Shown here: one piece after another, positions 9,239-18,940 of the stretch
Numbering within the stretch: the first letter of the stretch is position 1
How the letters are laid out: each line of letters begins with the position of its first letter
Assembly (NCBI RefSeq): GCF_016907755.1
Contig: NZ_JAFBCN010000001.1
Coordinates: forward strand, 2,480,001-2,544,000
Source: Cellulosimicrobium cellulans
GTDB lineage: Bacteria; Actinomycetota; Actinomycetes; Actinomycetales; Cellulomonadaceae
Direction: 5' to 3'
Length of the DNA stretch: 64,000 nt
The notes under the pieces: generated by a model
What the model was told of the DNA's origin: nothing
The model's input: only the letters and a program-made list of their open reading frames with translations
Database searches by the model: none
Position numbers and translations under genes: made by a program

Positions 9239-9518
9239 TATTCTTGATGGCTGACCGACTCGTGCGCGTCTCCTCGTCCGCTTCCGGGCGACGGGTGGTG
9301 CGCGAGTGCGCAAGTGGATCTCATCCCACCCGGGTCTCGACCGTCGACGAACGTCGCGACAGAGGCCGGGTCCTGGTCCGGGACGGCTCCCTCGGGAGCC
9401 GCTCCGACGTGGTCGTCGCCCCGTGCGACGGCCCGACCTGATGGCCTCCGCCCTGCGCTCAGGGACGGAGGCCTTCTTCGTCCCGGGCGGTCTACCGACG
9501 ACTTCCTAGGAGCATCAC
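9239..9518 (+). promoter_or_regulatory. infC promoter and long leader
   Basis: A -10-like TATTCT at 9239-9244 would start a leader of about 265 bases before infC. The leader holds a strong hairpin at 9443-9473. No gene is supported in this stretch; a possible frame from the ATG at 9247 to the stop ending at 9441 begins too close to the -10 and has shadow-like Arg/Ser composition. Confidence 0.5.
9443..9473 (+). terminator. Attenuator-like hairpin in the infC leader
   Basis: Outer arms GGCCTCCG and CGGAGGCC are perfect, with inner arms CCCTG and CAGGG, a CGCT loop and one bulged A, followed by TTCTTCG. It ends about 45 bases before the infC start. Its strength and place fit a transcription attenuator controlling the infC-rpmI-rplT operon. 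Confidence 0.55.
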
Positions 9519-10538
9519 ATCAGCGAGCCTCGCATCAACGATCGGATCCGCGTCCCCGAGGTCCGACTCATCGGTCCCGGCGGGGAGCAGGTCGGCGTCG
9601 TCCGCACCGAGGTTGCCCTGAGCCTTGCCCAGGACGCGGACCTCGACCTCGTCGAGGTCGCCCCGGACGCCCGGCCCCCCGTCGCCAAGCTCATGGACTT
9701 CGGCAAGTTCAAGTACGAGTCCGACATGAAGGCGCGTGAGGCGCGGCGCAACCAGGCGAACACGGTCCTCAAGGAGATCCGCTTCCGCCTGAAGATCGAC
9801 CCGCACGACTACGGCACCAAGAAGGGCCACGTCGAGCGCTTCCTCGCCGCCGGCGACAAGGTCAAGGTCATGATCATGTTCCGTGGCCGCGAGCAGTCCC
9901 GCCCGGAGATGGGCGTGCGTCTCCTCCAGCGCCTCGCGGAGGACGTCGCGGAGCTCGGCTTCGTGGAGTCCATGCCGAAGCAGGACGGCCGCAACATGAC
10001 CATGGTGCTCGGCCCGGTGAAGAAGAAGGCCGACGCCAAGAGCGAGCAGCGCAAGCGGGCGCAGGAGGCCGAGCCCCGCCTGACGAAGTCCGCCCAGCGC
10101 GCCGCGGCGCGGACCGGCGACGAGACCGAGGTCGAGGAACTCGACGTTCCCGAGGTCTCCGAGACCACCGAGGCCCCTGCGGTCGAGGCTGCTCCGGCTC
10201 CGGCCGAGGACGTCGAGTCCGTCGAGGCTCCGGTGGAGGAGGCGCCCGCGCCGAAGGCCGCCCCCGCCCCGAAGGCCGCTCCCGCCCCCAGGGCGGCGGC
10301 CGCGCCGAAGGCTCCTGCTGCTCCGCGATCGGCACCCGCGCCGCGTCCGGCCACGGCACCGCGTCCCGCTGCTGCCCGACCGGCCGCGGACTCGAAGCCC
10401 GCCGCGCCCCGTCCGGCACCGGCGGCTCCGTCCGCGCCGGCCACCGGCGCCAAGCCGGCGGCCCCCAAGCCTGCCGCGCCCAAGCCGAGCGCCCCGCGCC
10501 CGGCGCCCAAGCCGGCACCGCGAGGCAAGGCCGGCTGA
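9519..10538 (+). CDS. infC: Translation initiation factor IF-3 with AUC start codon
   Basis: IF-3 binds the 30S subunit and checks the start codon. The protein has 339 residues: N-domain at about 1-75 ([18 protein letters not shown]), linker, C-domain to about 170 ([20 protein letters not shown]), then a tail of roughly 165 residues rich in Ala, Pro and Lys, typical of actinobacteria but long. The start must be ATC 9519: an in-frame TAG lies at 9507-9509, AGGAG is six bases upstream, and no ATG, GTG or TTG occurs in frame before residue 59. Non-AUG infC starts are the known basis of IF-3 autoregulation. Confidence 0.95.
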   Translation: MSEPRINDRIRVPEVRLIGPGGEQVGVVRTEVALSLAQDADLDLVEVAPDARPPVAKLMDFGKFKYESDMKAREARRNQANTVLKEIRFRLKIDPHDYGTKKGHVERFLAAGDKVKVMIMFRGREQSRPEMGVRLLQRLAEDVAELGFVESMPKQDGRNMTMVLGPVKKKADAKSEQRKRAQEAEPRLTKSAQRAAARTGDETEVEELDVPEVSETTEAPAVEAAPAPAEDVESVEAPVEEAPAPKAAPAPKAAPAPRAAAAPKAPAAPRSAPAPRPATAPRPAAARPAADSKPAAPRPAPAAPSAPATGAKPAAPKPAAPKPSAPRPAPKPAPRGKAG

Positions 10539-10647
10539 CGGCCGGCAGCACAGACCGACCCTGCTCGGGGTCCGGGCCCACCGGCCAGGACCCGAACACG
10601 TCGGCCGCCGCGAGGCGGCTGACCGGACACAAGGAGAGACGGCAGTC

Positions 10648-10842
10648 ATGCCGAAGAACAAGACGCACTCGGGTGCCAAGAAGCGCTTCCGCATCACGGG
10701 TACCGGCAAGGTCATGCGCGAGCAGGCCAACGCTCGACACCTGCTCGAGCACAAGGCCACCAAGCGCAAGCGCCGCCTCGCCCAGGACCAGGTGGTCTCG
10801 CCCGCCGACGTCAAGACCATCAAGAAGCTGCTCGGCAAGTGA
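10648..10842 (+). CDS. rpmI: 50S ribosomal protein L35
   Basis: A 64-residue basic ribosomal protein ([20 protein letters not shown] at the N-terminus, [10 protein letters not shown] at the end). AAGGAG lies 11 bases before the ATG. It sits between infC and rplT in the conserved operon order. Confidence 0.97.
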   Translation: MPKNKTHSGAKKRFRITGTGKVMREQANARHLLEHKATKRKRRLAQDQVVSPADVKTIKKLLGK

Positions 10843-10909
10843 CCCGGCAGGTGGCGGGACCCGCCACCGACCGGCTCACCCCTGAGCCCCGAACTGCAAG
10901 GAGCATCAC

Positions 10910-11296
10910 GTGGCACGCGTGAAGCGGGCGGTCAACGCCCAGAAGAAGCGCCGTACGACCCTCGAGCGCGCCAGCGGCTACCGCGGCCAGCGCTCGCGCC
11001 TCTACCGCAAGGCGAAGGAGCAGGTCACCCACTCCCTCGTCTACTCCTACCGTGACCGCAAGGCGCGCAAGGGCGACTTCCGCAAGCTGTGGATCCAGCG
11101 CATCAACGCGGCGTCGCGCGCGCAGGGCCTGACGTACAACCGCCTCATCCAGGGCCTCAAGGCCGCGGGTGTCGAGGTCGACCGTCGCCTGCTCGCCGAG
11201 CTCGCGGTCAACGACGTGGCCGCGTTCAACGCGCTGGTCCAGGTCGCGAAGGACGCGCTCCCCGAGGACGTCAACGCGCCGAAGGCCGCAGCCTGA
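10910..11296 (+). CDS. rplT: 50S ribosomal protein L20
   Basis: A 128-residue 23S rRNA-binding protein needed early in 50S assembly. Family marks are the basic N-terminus ([20 protein letters not shown]) and the C-terminal globular part ([19 protein letters not shown]). The GTG start is preceded by AGGAGCATCAC, the same 11 bases that precede the infC ATC codon. The stop overlaps the presumed CTG start of the methyltransferase. Confidence 0.97.
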   Translation: MARVKRAVNAQKKRRTTLERASGYRGQRSRLYRKAKEQVTHSLVYSYRDRKARKGDFRKLWIQRINAASRAQGLTYNRLIQGLKAAGVEVDRRLLAELAVNDVAAFNALVQVAKDALPEDVNAPKAAA

Positions 11297-12258
11297 CCGG
11301 CACCTCACCTGGCCGCACGTCGGCCCCGGACGCCCGGTCGGCGCCCGGTCCGCTCGACCTCACGCTGACGAACCCTCGCAGCGACCGGGTCAAGGCGGTC
11401 CGTGCGCTGGCCGGGCGTCCGGCGCGTTCGCGGCACGGACAGCTCCTCGTGGAGGGCCCCCAGGGCGTGCGCGAGGCCGTGCGGCTCGCGCCCGACCGGG
11501 TGCGTGACGTCTACGTGACGCCGACGGCAGGCGAGCGGTATCCGGAGATCGTCGGGGACGCCCGCGCGGCGGGGTTGCACGTCCATGTCGCGACCGCCGA
11601 GGTGCTGACCGCGATGAGCGCCGACGCGCAGGGCGTGCTCGCCGTCGTCCGCACGCAGGAGCGGACGCTCTCGGACGTCGTCAGCATGCTGGCGACCCCC
11701 GGGAGGGAGCGGCCCGCCCTCGTCGCGGTGCTCGCGACGGTCCGCGACCCCGGGAACGCGGGGACGGTGATCCGGGCCGCCGACGCGGCGGGCGCGGACG
11801 CGGTCGTGCTCGCGGGCGAGAGCGTGGACGTGCACAACCCCAAGGTCGTGCGGTCGACGGCCGGATCGCTGTTCCACGTGCCCGTGGTGACGGGCGTGAG
11901 CCTGGCGGACGCCCTGGCTGCGCTGCGGGGCGCCGGGCTCACGGTCCTGGCGGCCGACGGCGCGGGGGACCTGGACCTGGACGACCTGCTCGACGTGGCG
12001 GGCACCTCGGACGCAGGGACCGGCGCCGGCACGACACGCCGCGTCGACCTCGCCGCGCCCACGGCCTGGGTCTTCGGGAACGAGGCCTGGGGCCTGCCTG
12101 CGGAGGACCGGGCGCTGGCCGACGCCGTCGTGCGCGTACCGATCCGCGGTCGGGCGGAGTCCCTGAACCTCGCGACGGCTGCGACGGTGTGCCTCTACGC
12201 CTCGAGCCGGGCGCACCGGCCCGCCCGGCGCCCGGCGGCCTCGGACGAGCACGCGTGA
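11293..12258 (+). CDS. SpoU/TrmH-family RNA 2'-O-methyltransferase
   Basis: About 321 residues. The N-terminal substrate-binding part begins [17 protein letters not shown] and [13 protein letters not shown]; the SPOUT domain has the three motifs [29 protein letters not shown] and [14 protein letters not shown], which form the AdoMet-binding knot. The RNA target is unknown (23S rRNA or tRNA). No ATG, GTG or TTG lies in frame before the conserved N-terminal segment; CTG 11293, overlapping the rplT TGA (CTGA), is the best start, and translation is probably coupled to rplT. Confidence 0.85.
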   Translation: MTGTSPGRTSAPDARSAPGPLDLTLTNPRSDRVKAVRALAGRPARSRHGQLLVEGPQGVREAVRLAPDRVRDVYVTPTAGERYPEIVGDARAAGLHVHVATAEVLTAMSADAQGVLAVVRTQERTLSDVVSMLATPGRERPALVAVLATVRDPGNAGTVIRAADAAGADAVVLAGESVDVHNPKVVRSTAGSLFHVPVVTGVSLADALAALRGAGLTVLAADGAGDLDLDDLLDVAGTSDAGTGAGTTRRVDLAAPTAWVFGNEAWGLPAEDRALADAVVRVPIRGRAESLNLATAATVCLYASSRAHRPARRPAASDEHA

Positions 12259-12920
12259 GCCTGTTCGCCGCGCTCTACCCGAGCGCCGCGGCGCTCGACC
12301 ATCTCGCGCTCGCGCTGTCGGGCGCGAGCGCCCAGGAGTCGCGTCGCCCGGACGGCGCCCCGCTCGTGCGGTGGACCCCGCCCGAGCTGTGGCACGTCAC
12401 GGTCTCGTTCTTCGGGGACGTGCCGGACGGGTCGGTCCCCGACCTCGCGGCCGCGCTCGGCCCGGTCGCGGGCGAGGCCGCGCCGCTGTCCCTGCGGCTG
12501 CGCGGTGCGGGCGTCTTCGACCGGCGGGTGCTGTGGGTCGGCGTCGGGGGCGCCGACGCGGACGCGCTCCGCGACCTCAGCGCGGCCGTCGCGGAGGCGG
12601 CCGGGGACGCCGGCGTCCGCGTCGACCGGCGTCCGCGGCAGCGTGCCCACCTGACCGTGGCGCGCGCGGCCGCAGGTGCCCGCCAGGCCCGCCGTCGTGC
12701 GCGCCCCGGGGGTCGCGCCCCTGGGGGCCACGCAGACGCGCGCACGGCAGGCGACCCGCTCGCCGGGCCCGCCGCGGCGCTCTCCGTCTACGCGGGGCCC
12801 GACTGGACCGCGAGCGAGCTCCACCTCGTCGAGTCCGCGTCCGGCGACCTGCCGGGGGACGCGTCCGGCCGTCGCGTCTACCGCACGTTCGAGGCACTGC
12901 CGCTCTCCGGCGACGTCTGA
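12255..12920 (+). CDS. thpR: 2'-5' RNA ligase / RNA 2',3'-cyclic phosphodiesterase family protein
   Basis: A 221-residue 2H-phosphoesterase. The two catalytic HxT motifs are visible as WHVTVSFFGDV near residue 48 and AHLTVARA near residue 133. A low-complexity Arg/Gly/Ala-rich stretch follows the second motif, before the final strand (TASELHLVESA). Homologues hydrolyse 2',3'-cyclic phosphates in RNA ends. The GTG start overlaps the methyltransferase stop, so it belongs to the same transcript. Confidence 0.85.
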   Translation: MSLFAALYPSAAALDHLALALSGASAQESRRPDGAPLVRWTPPELWHVTVSFFGDVPDGSVPDLAAALGPVAGEAAPLSLRLRGAGVFDRRVLWVGVGGADADALRDLSAAVAEAAGDAGVRVDRRPRQRAHLTVARAAAGARQARRRARPGGRAPGGHADARTAGDPLAGPAAALSVYAGPDWTASELHLVESASGDLPGDASGRRVYRTFEALPLSGDV

Positions 12921-12962
12921 GCGCACGACCGGTGCGCGAGCGCCTGTGCCATCATGGCTGTC

Positions 12963-13019
12963 ATGAGCAAGCACGGTGGTCGTCGATTTCCCGGGCCCGT
13001 CACGGGCCCGCGCGACTGA
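12963..13019 (+). CDS. Possible short leader peptide before pheS
   Basis: An 18-codon frame, MSKHGGRRFPGPVTGPRD, followed by the two palindromic blocks CGGGCCCG-TCA-CGGGCCCG inside its 3' part and the hairpin CCCGCCTGCGGCGGG just after it. It contains one Phe codon, TTT, and one CGA, both unusual in this GC-rich genome. CATCAT seven bases upstream could be a weak -10 for a leaderless mRNA. A role in attenuating pheST is inference only. Confidence 0.35.
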   Translation: MSKHGGRRFPGPVTGPRD

Positions 13020-13072
13020 CGCGTGCACCCCTCCCGCCTGCGGCGGGACGGACCGGGGCCGGACGGGCGCCC

Positions 13073-13078
13073 TAGAAT
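13073..13078 (+). promoter_or_regulatory. -10 box upstream of pheS
   Basis: TAGAAT, a good sigma-70-type -10, stands about 130 bases before the pheS start in the otherwise gene-free 12921-13209 gap. No clear -35 is seen. The leader after it is GC-rich with repeated CGCG runs. Confidence 0.45.
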
Positions 13079-13080
13079 GA

Positions 13081-14333
<1,253 letters not shown>

Positions 14334-14334
<1 letters not shown>

Positions 14335-16952
14335 TGCCCTACGTCGCCATCGACTGGCTGGGCGACCACGTCGAGCTGCCCGAGGGGCTCACCGCCGAGC
14401 GGCTCGCCGCCGACCTCGTCCGTGTCGGCCTGGAGGAGGAGGCGATCCACGGTGCTGCCGTGACGGGTCCCCTCGTCGTCGGGCGCGTCCTGGAGATGAC
14501 GCCCGAGCCGCAGAAGAACGGCAAGACGATCAACTGGTGCCTGGTCGACGTCGGCCCGGAGCACAACGTCGCCGAGATCAAGGGCGTCGACCCCGCCGAC
14601 GTGCCGGCCGGCGCGCGCGGCATCGTGTGCGGCGCGCACAACTTCGCGCCGGGCGACCTCGTCGTCGTCGCGCTGCCGGGCTCCGTCCTGCCCGGGCCGT
14701 TCGCCATCGCGAGCCGCAAGACGTACGGGCACGTGTCCGACGGCATGATCTGCTCGCAGCGCGAGCTCGGGCTCGGCGAGGACCACGACGGCATCATCGT
14801 GCTGCCGCGGCTCGGGTACGCGGTGGAGGACCTGGCCCCGGGCCAGGACGCCGTCGCGCTGCTCGGGCTCGGTGACGAGGTCCTCGAGATCAACGTGACG
14901 CCCGACCGCGGGTACGCGTTCTCCTACCGCGGCGTCGCGCGCGAGTTCTCGCACTCGACGGGCGCGCGCTTCACCGACCCCGGCCTGCCGGGCTCGCTGC
15001 CGACCCCGCCGCCCGCCGCGACGCCCGACGGCTTCCCCGTCGAGGTGGACGACGCGGCGCCGGTCCACGGCGTCGTCGGGTGCGACCGGTTCGTCACGCG
15101 CGTCGTGCGGGGGATCGACCCCGCGGCGCAGACCCCCGCGTGGATGCAGCGCCGGCTCACGGCGTCGGGCATGCGGCCGATCTCGCTCGCGGTCGACGTG
15201 ACGAACTACGTCATGCTCGACCTGGGCCAGCCGCTGCACGCGTACGACCTCGAGCAGGTCGCGGCGCCGATCGTCGTGCGCCGCGCCGCGCCGGGCGAGC
15301 GTCTGGTGACCCTCGACGACGTGGACCGGGCGCTCGACCCCGAGGACCTGCTCATCACGGACAGCCCCGAGGGTGCGCGCGCGTCGCGCGTGCTCGGGCT
15401 CGCGGGCGTCATGGGCGGTGCCTCCTCGGAGGTCGGCCCGACGACGACGGCCGTGCTCGTCGAGGCCGCGCACTTCGACCCGGTGACGGTCGCGCGCACG
15501 TCGCGCCGCCACAAGCTGTCGAGCGAGGCGGCGAAGCGGTTCGAGCGCGGCGTCGACCCGCTGCTGCCCGCGGTCGCGGCGCAGCGCGTGGTCGACCTCC
15601 TCGTCGAGCTCGGCGGCGGGACCGCGGACCCGGCCGTGAGCGACCTCGACCGCGTCGCCGCGCCCACCGCGATCCGGCTCCCCGTGGGCGAGGCCGCGCG
15701 CCTCGTCGGGGTGCCCTACACGCTGGAGCAGGTCGTCGGGACGCTCGGCGCGATCGGGTGCACGGTCGAGGCGGACGACGTGGACGCCACGGGTGTGCTC
15801 GTGGTGACGCCGCCGTCGTGGCGGCCCGACCTCACGGAGCCCGCCGAGCTCGTGGAGGAGGTCGCGCGTCTCGTCGGCTACGACGAGATCCCGTCCCTGC
15901 TGCCCGCCGCTCCCGGTGGTCGCGGGCTCACGCGCGAGCAGCGCGTGCGCCGGTCGGTCGCCCGGGCGCTCGCGGAGGACGGGTTCGTCGAGACGCTGAG
16001 CTACCCGTTCGTCGGGGACGCGGAGCTGGACGCGCTGCGCCTGCCCGCGGACGACGAGCGCCGTCGGGCGCTGCGCCTGCTCAACCCGCTCGCCGACGAC
16101 CGGCCGCTGATGCGCACGGACCTCCTGAGCACGCTGCTCGAGACGGCGCGCCGCAACGTCGGGCGCGGGCTGGGCGACGTCGCGCTGTTCGAGGTGGGCC
16201 TCGTGACGCACCCGCGGGCGGGAGCGCCCGCGGCGCCCGCGCTGCCGGGCGGTGTCCGGCCGTCCGACGACGAGCTCGCCGCGATCGACGCGTCGCTCCC
16301 GGCGCAGCCGCGTCACGTCGCGGGCGTCCTCGTCGGCCGCCGCGTGCGCGCCGGCTGGTGGGGAGCGGGCCGTGCCGCGGACTGGACCGACGCGCTCGCG
16401 GCGGCCCGCCTCGTGGTGGAACGTGCCGGCCTCCACGTGGGCGCCGACGTGTCCGTCGTGGCCGACACGGCGCGCGCCCCGTTCCACCCGGGCCGCTGCG
16501 CGCGCCTGGAGCTCGCGGACGGGACCGTGGTCGGGTACGCGGGCGAGCTGCACCCCAAGGTGCTCGAGAACCTCGGCCTGCCCGCGCGCACGGTGGCGTT
16601 CGAGGTCGACCTGTCCGCGCTCGTCGCCGCCTCGTCGGACGAGCCCGTGCAGGCGACGCCCGTCTCGGGCTTCCCGGCCGCCAAGGAGGACCTCGCGTTC
16701 GTGGTGGACGCCGGCGTGACCGCGCAGGCGCTGCGCGACGCGATCGTCGACGGTGCCGGGGACCTGGTCGAGGACGTCGCGCTGTTCGACGTCTTCACCG
16801 GCGAGCAGGTCGGCGCCGGGCGCAAGTCGCTGGCGTTCTCGCTGCGACTGCGCGCCGCGGACCGCACGCTGACGGCGGACGACGTCGCGCGCGTCCGCGA
16901 GGGTGCCGTGACGGCTGCGCGCGAGCGCGTGGGCGCGGAGCTGCGGGCGTGA
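14334..16952 (+). CDS. pheT: Phenylalanine-tRNA ligase beta subunit
   Basis: An 872-residue beta subunit with the full domain set: N-terminal part, tRNA-binding OB fold (about 45-155), B3/B4 editing domain, B5 domain, the catalytic-like core and the ferredoxin-fold anticodon-binding domain at the C-terminus (FPAAKEDLAFVVDAGV onward). It edits mischarged tyrosyl-tRNA-Phe. Translation is coupled to pheS, and its stop overlaps the following SDR gene. Confidence 0.96.
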
Positions 16953-17845
16953 GCGCGGGCGAGACGGGCCTGGTGGGCGCGGCGGGCACCGTCGCGCCCG
17001 CCCGGACGGCGCTCGTCACCGGTGCGTCGCGCGGCATCGGCCGCGCGATCGCGGTCGGCCTCGCCGCGGCCGGTCTCGACGTCGCGCTCCTCGCGCGCGA
17101 CGCCGACCGGCTCGCGGGCGTGGCGGACGAGATCGGCGCCCTGACCGACAGCGGTGCGGGGCGCGCGGTCGTGGTCACGGCGGACGTCACGGACGCCGCG
17201 GCGGTCGCGGCGGCGGTCGGGGACGCGCAGGACGCCCTCGGGAGCGTCGACCTGCTCGTCAACAACGCGGGTCGCGTGGACGCCGAGGTACCGCTCTGGG
17301 AGGCGGACCCCGACGAGTGGTGGGCGATCGTCGAGACCAACGTGCGCGGACCGTTCCTCCTCGCGCGCGCCGTCGTCCCGGGGATGCTCGCGCGCGGGGG
17401 TGGCCGGGTCGTCGACCTCAACAGCGGCGCGGGCTCGCACGACATGGACGGTGCGAGCGCGTACAACGCCAGCAAGACGGCGCTCCTGCGGCTCGGCGCG
17501 AACCTGCACCGGTCCGGGTTCGCGCGCGGGCTGCGCACCTTCGAGGTCTCGCCGGGGGTCGTGCAGACCGACATGACGGCGTCGATGGTCATGCACGAGG
17601 GCCGCACCGAGTGGACCCCGGTGGAGCGCACGGTCGAGATGGTCGTCGCGATCGCGCGCGGCGAGCTCGACGCGTTCTCCGGCGCGTTCGTGCGCGTGAC
17701 GCACGACTCCCCGGAGTCGTTGCGCGCCGCGGCCGAGGATGCCCTGGGCCGTGGGCACGCCCTGCCCGGCCCCGACGCGCGGCGCCTGCGCGTCACGCGC
17801 TGGGGTGCGGACGACCCGATGCCGGGAGAGCTCCCGGCCCGGTGA
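16949..17845 (+). CDS. Short-chain dehydrogenase/reductase
   Basis: A 298-residue classical SDR. The Rossmann motif TGASRGIGRAI lies near residue 27, NNAG near 108, and the catalytic YNASK (Tyr and Lys) near 172. It carries a 20-residue N-terminal extension and a C-terminal extension of about 50 residues. The substrate cannot be told from sequence. GTG overlaps the pheT stop, so it is co-transcribed with pheST without an obvious metabolic link. Confidence 0.88.
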   Translation: MSAGETGLVGAAGTVAPARTALVTGASRGIGRAIAVGLAAAGLDVALLARDADRLAGVADEIGALTDSGAGRAVVVTADVTDAAAVAAAVGDAQDALGSVDLLVNNAGRVDAEVPLWEADPDEWWAIVETNVRGPFLLARAVVPGMLARGGGRVVDLNSGAGSHDMDGASAYNASKTALLRLGANLHRSGFARGLRTFEVSPGVVQTDMTASMVMHEGRTEWTPVERTVEMVVAIARGELDAFSGAFVRVTHDSPESLRAAAEDALGRGHALPGPDARRLRVTRWGADDPMPGELPAR

Positions 17846-17908
17846 CGTCCCGTCGGCGCCGGACGTGACCACCCGTCGCGTCGCGGACCCGCCGGGCTCC
17901 CAGCACCC

Positions 17909-17941
17909 AGCGCCGCCCGACCTCTCCGGTCGGGCGGCGCT
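17909..17941. terminator. Strong terminator hairpin after the SDR gene
   Basis: Perfect 14-base arms AGCGCCGCCCGACC and GGTCGGGCGGCGCT around the five-base loop TCTCC, 64 bases past the SDR stop. It probably ends the pheST transcript. Confidence 0.8.
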
Positions 17942-18010
17942 CGTGCGTCCGTGGGCGACGCCTCCGACGGGCCGCGGGCAGCGCGCGGGGGGAGATCACC
18001 CGGCATCTGG

Positions 18011-18040
18011 TTGAAACTTCACGTACTCATCGGGGATGCT
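18011..18040 (+). promoter_or_regulatory. Promoter-like region of the YceI gene
   Basis: TTGAAA and GATGCT are 18 bases apart and could be -35 and -10. The palindrome TGAAACTTCA (18012-18021) covers the -35 and may be a repressor site. A GGGAG lies about ten bases before the ATG at 18110. Confidence 0.35.
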
Positions 18041-18109
18041 GTCCTGGACACCTGACCAAGTACCGGGCGGACACCGACGTCGCGGCTCGACGACGCCTGG
18101 GAGCGACGG

Positions 18110-18784
18110 ATGACGACGGCACGCCCTGTCCGGCAGTGGAACGGCCTCACCGTTCCCGAGGCCGGGACCTACGCCCTGGACGAGGCGCACAAGCGCATCG
18201 GTTTCACCGGGATGCACATGATGGTGTCGCCCGTCCGGGGCGAGTTCACCCGGGCGCGCGCGACGATCCTGGTCGGCGAGGACCCGCTCGCGTCCGCCGT
18301 TTCCGCGACCATCGAGACCGCGAGCCTCACGACGCACCACGAGGAGCGCGACGCGCACCTGCGCAGCCCCGACTTCCTCGACGTCGACGCCTACCCGACG
18401 ATCGAGTTCCGCAGCACGTCGGTCACGTGGCAGGGCGAGCAGCAGGACCAGATCCTCGCGTGGGCGCGGCTGCGGAACCGCTCGCCCGAGCGTGCCGAGC
18501 TCGCGCCGGAGCGGGTGCAGCCCCGGACGGCGCAGGCCGGGCGGTTCCTCGTCGAGGGGCTGCTCACCGTCCGAGGCGTCACGCACCGGACCGTGCTGTC
18601 GATGCAGTACGGGGGCGCGCGCCGCGACCCCTACGGTCGTGACATCTTCGGTTTCCACGCAGCGGCCGAGATCGACCGCGAGAGCTTCGGCCTCGTCTGG
18701 AACGTGCTGCTCGAGACCGGCGGGTTCCTCGTCGGCAAGAAGATCGGCCTCGAGATCGCGGGGGAGGCGATCCACCAGGCCTGA
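18110..18784 (+). CDS. YceI family protein
   Basis: A 224-residue lipocalin-like beta-barrel of the YceI family, thought to bind isoprenoid-type lipids. The pattern GTYALDEAHKRIGFTGMHMM, DVDAYPTIEFRS, LLTVRGVTHRTVL and DRESFGLVWN is typical. It has no signal peptide, unlike E. coli YceI, so it is cytoplasmic here. A small insertion near residues 108-138 is rich in charged residues. Confidence 0.9.
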   Translation: MTTARPVRQWNGLTVPEAGTYALDEAHKRIGFTGMHMMVSPVRGEFTRARATILVGEDPLASAVSATIETASLTTHHEERDAHLRSPDFLDVDAYPTIEFRSTSVTWQGEQQDQILAWARLRNRSPERAELAPERVQPRTAQAGRFLVEGLLTVRGVTHRTVLSMQYGGARRDPYGRDIFGFHAAAEIDRESFGLVWNVLLETGGFLVGKKIGLEIAGEAIHQA

Positions 18785-18846
18785 CGCGGTGCGTCGCGCC
18801 CGCCGGTCCCCATGAGACCGGGGGAGGTCGTCCGGAGCGCGGGACG

Positions 18847-18852
18847 TAGCAT
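18847..18852 (+). promoter_or_regulatory. -10 box of thiD
   Basis: TAGCAT lies seven bases before the first base of the TPP aptamer, so transcription would begin at the aptamer's 5' edge. Confidence 0.55.
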
Positions 18853-18859
18853 GGCGAGC

Positions 18860-18933
18860 GACACGGGGTGCCCCGACACGGGGCTGAGATGAGACCCGTC
18901 GAACCTGCTCTGGCTCGTACCAGCGAAGGGATG
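18860..18933 (+). ncRNA. TPP (THI box) riboswitch
   Basis: The conserved aptamer core is directly readable: ACGGGGTGCC, GGCTGAGATGAGACCC, GTCGAACCTG and the closing CCAGCGAAGGGA. It binds thiamine pyrophosphate. Only seven bases divide it from the thiD ATG, and no separate terminator stem is visible, so it probably controls translation by hiding the ribosome site (AAGGGA). Confidence 0.96.
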
Positions 18934-18940
18934 TCCGGCG

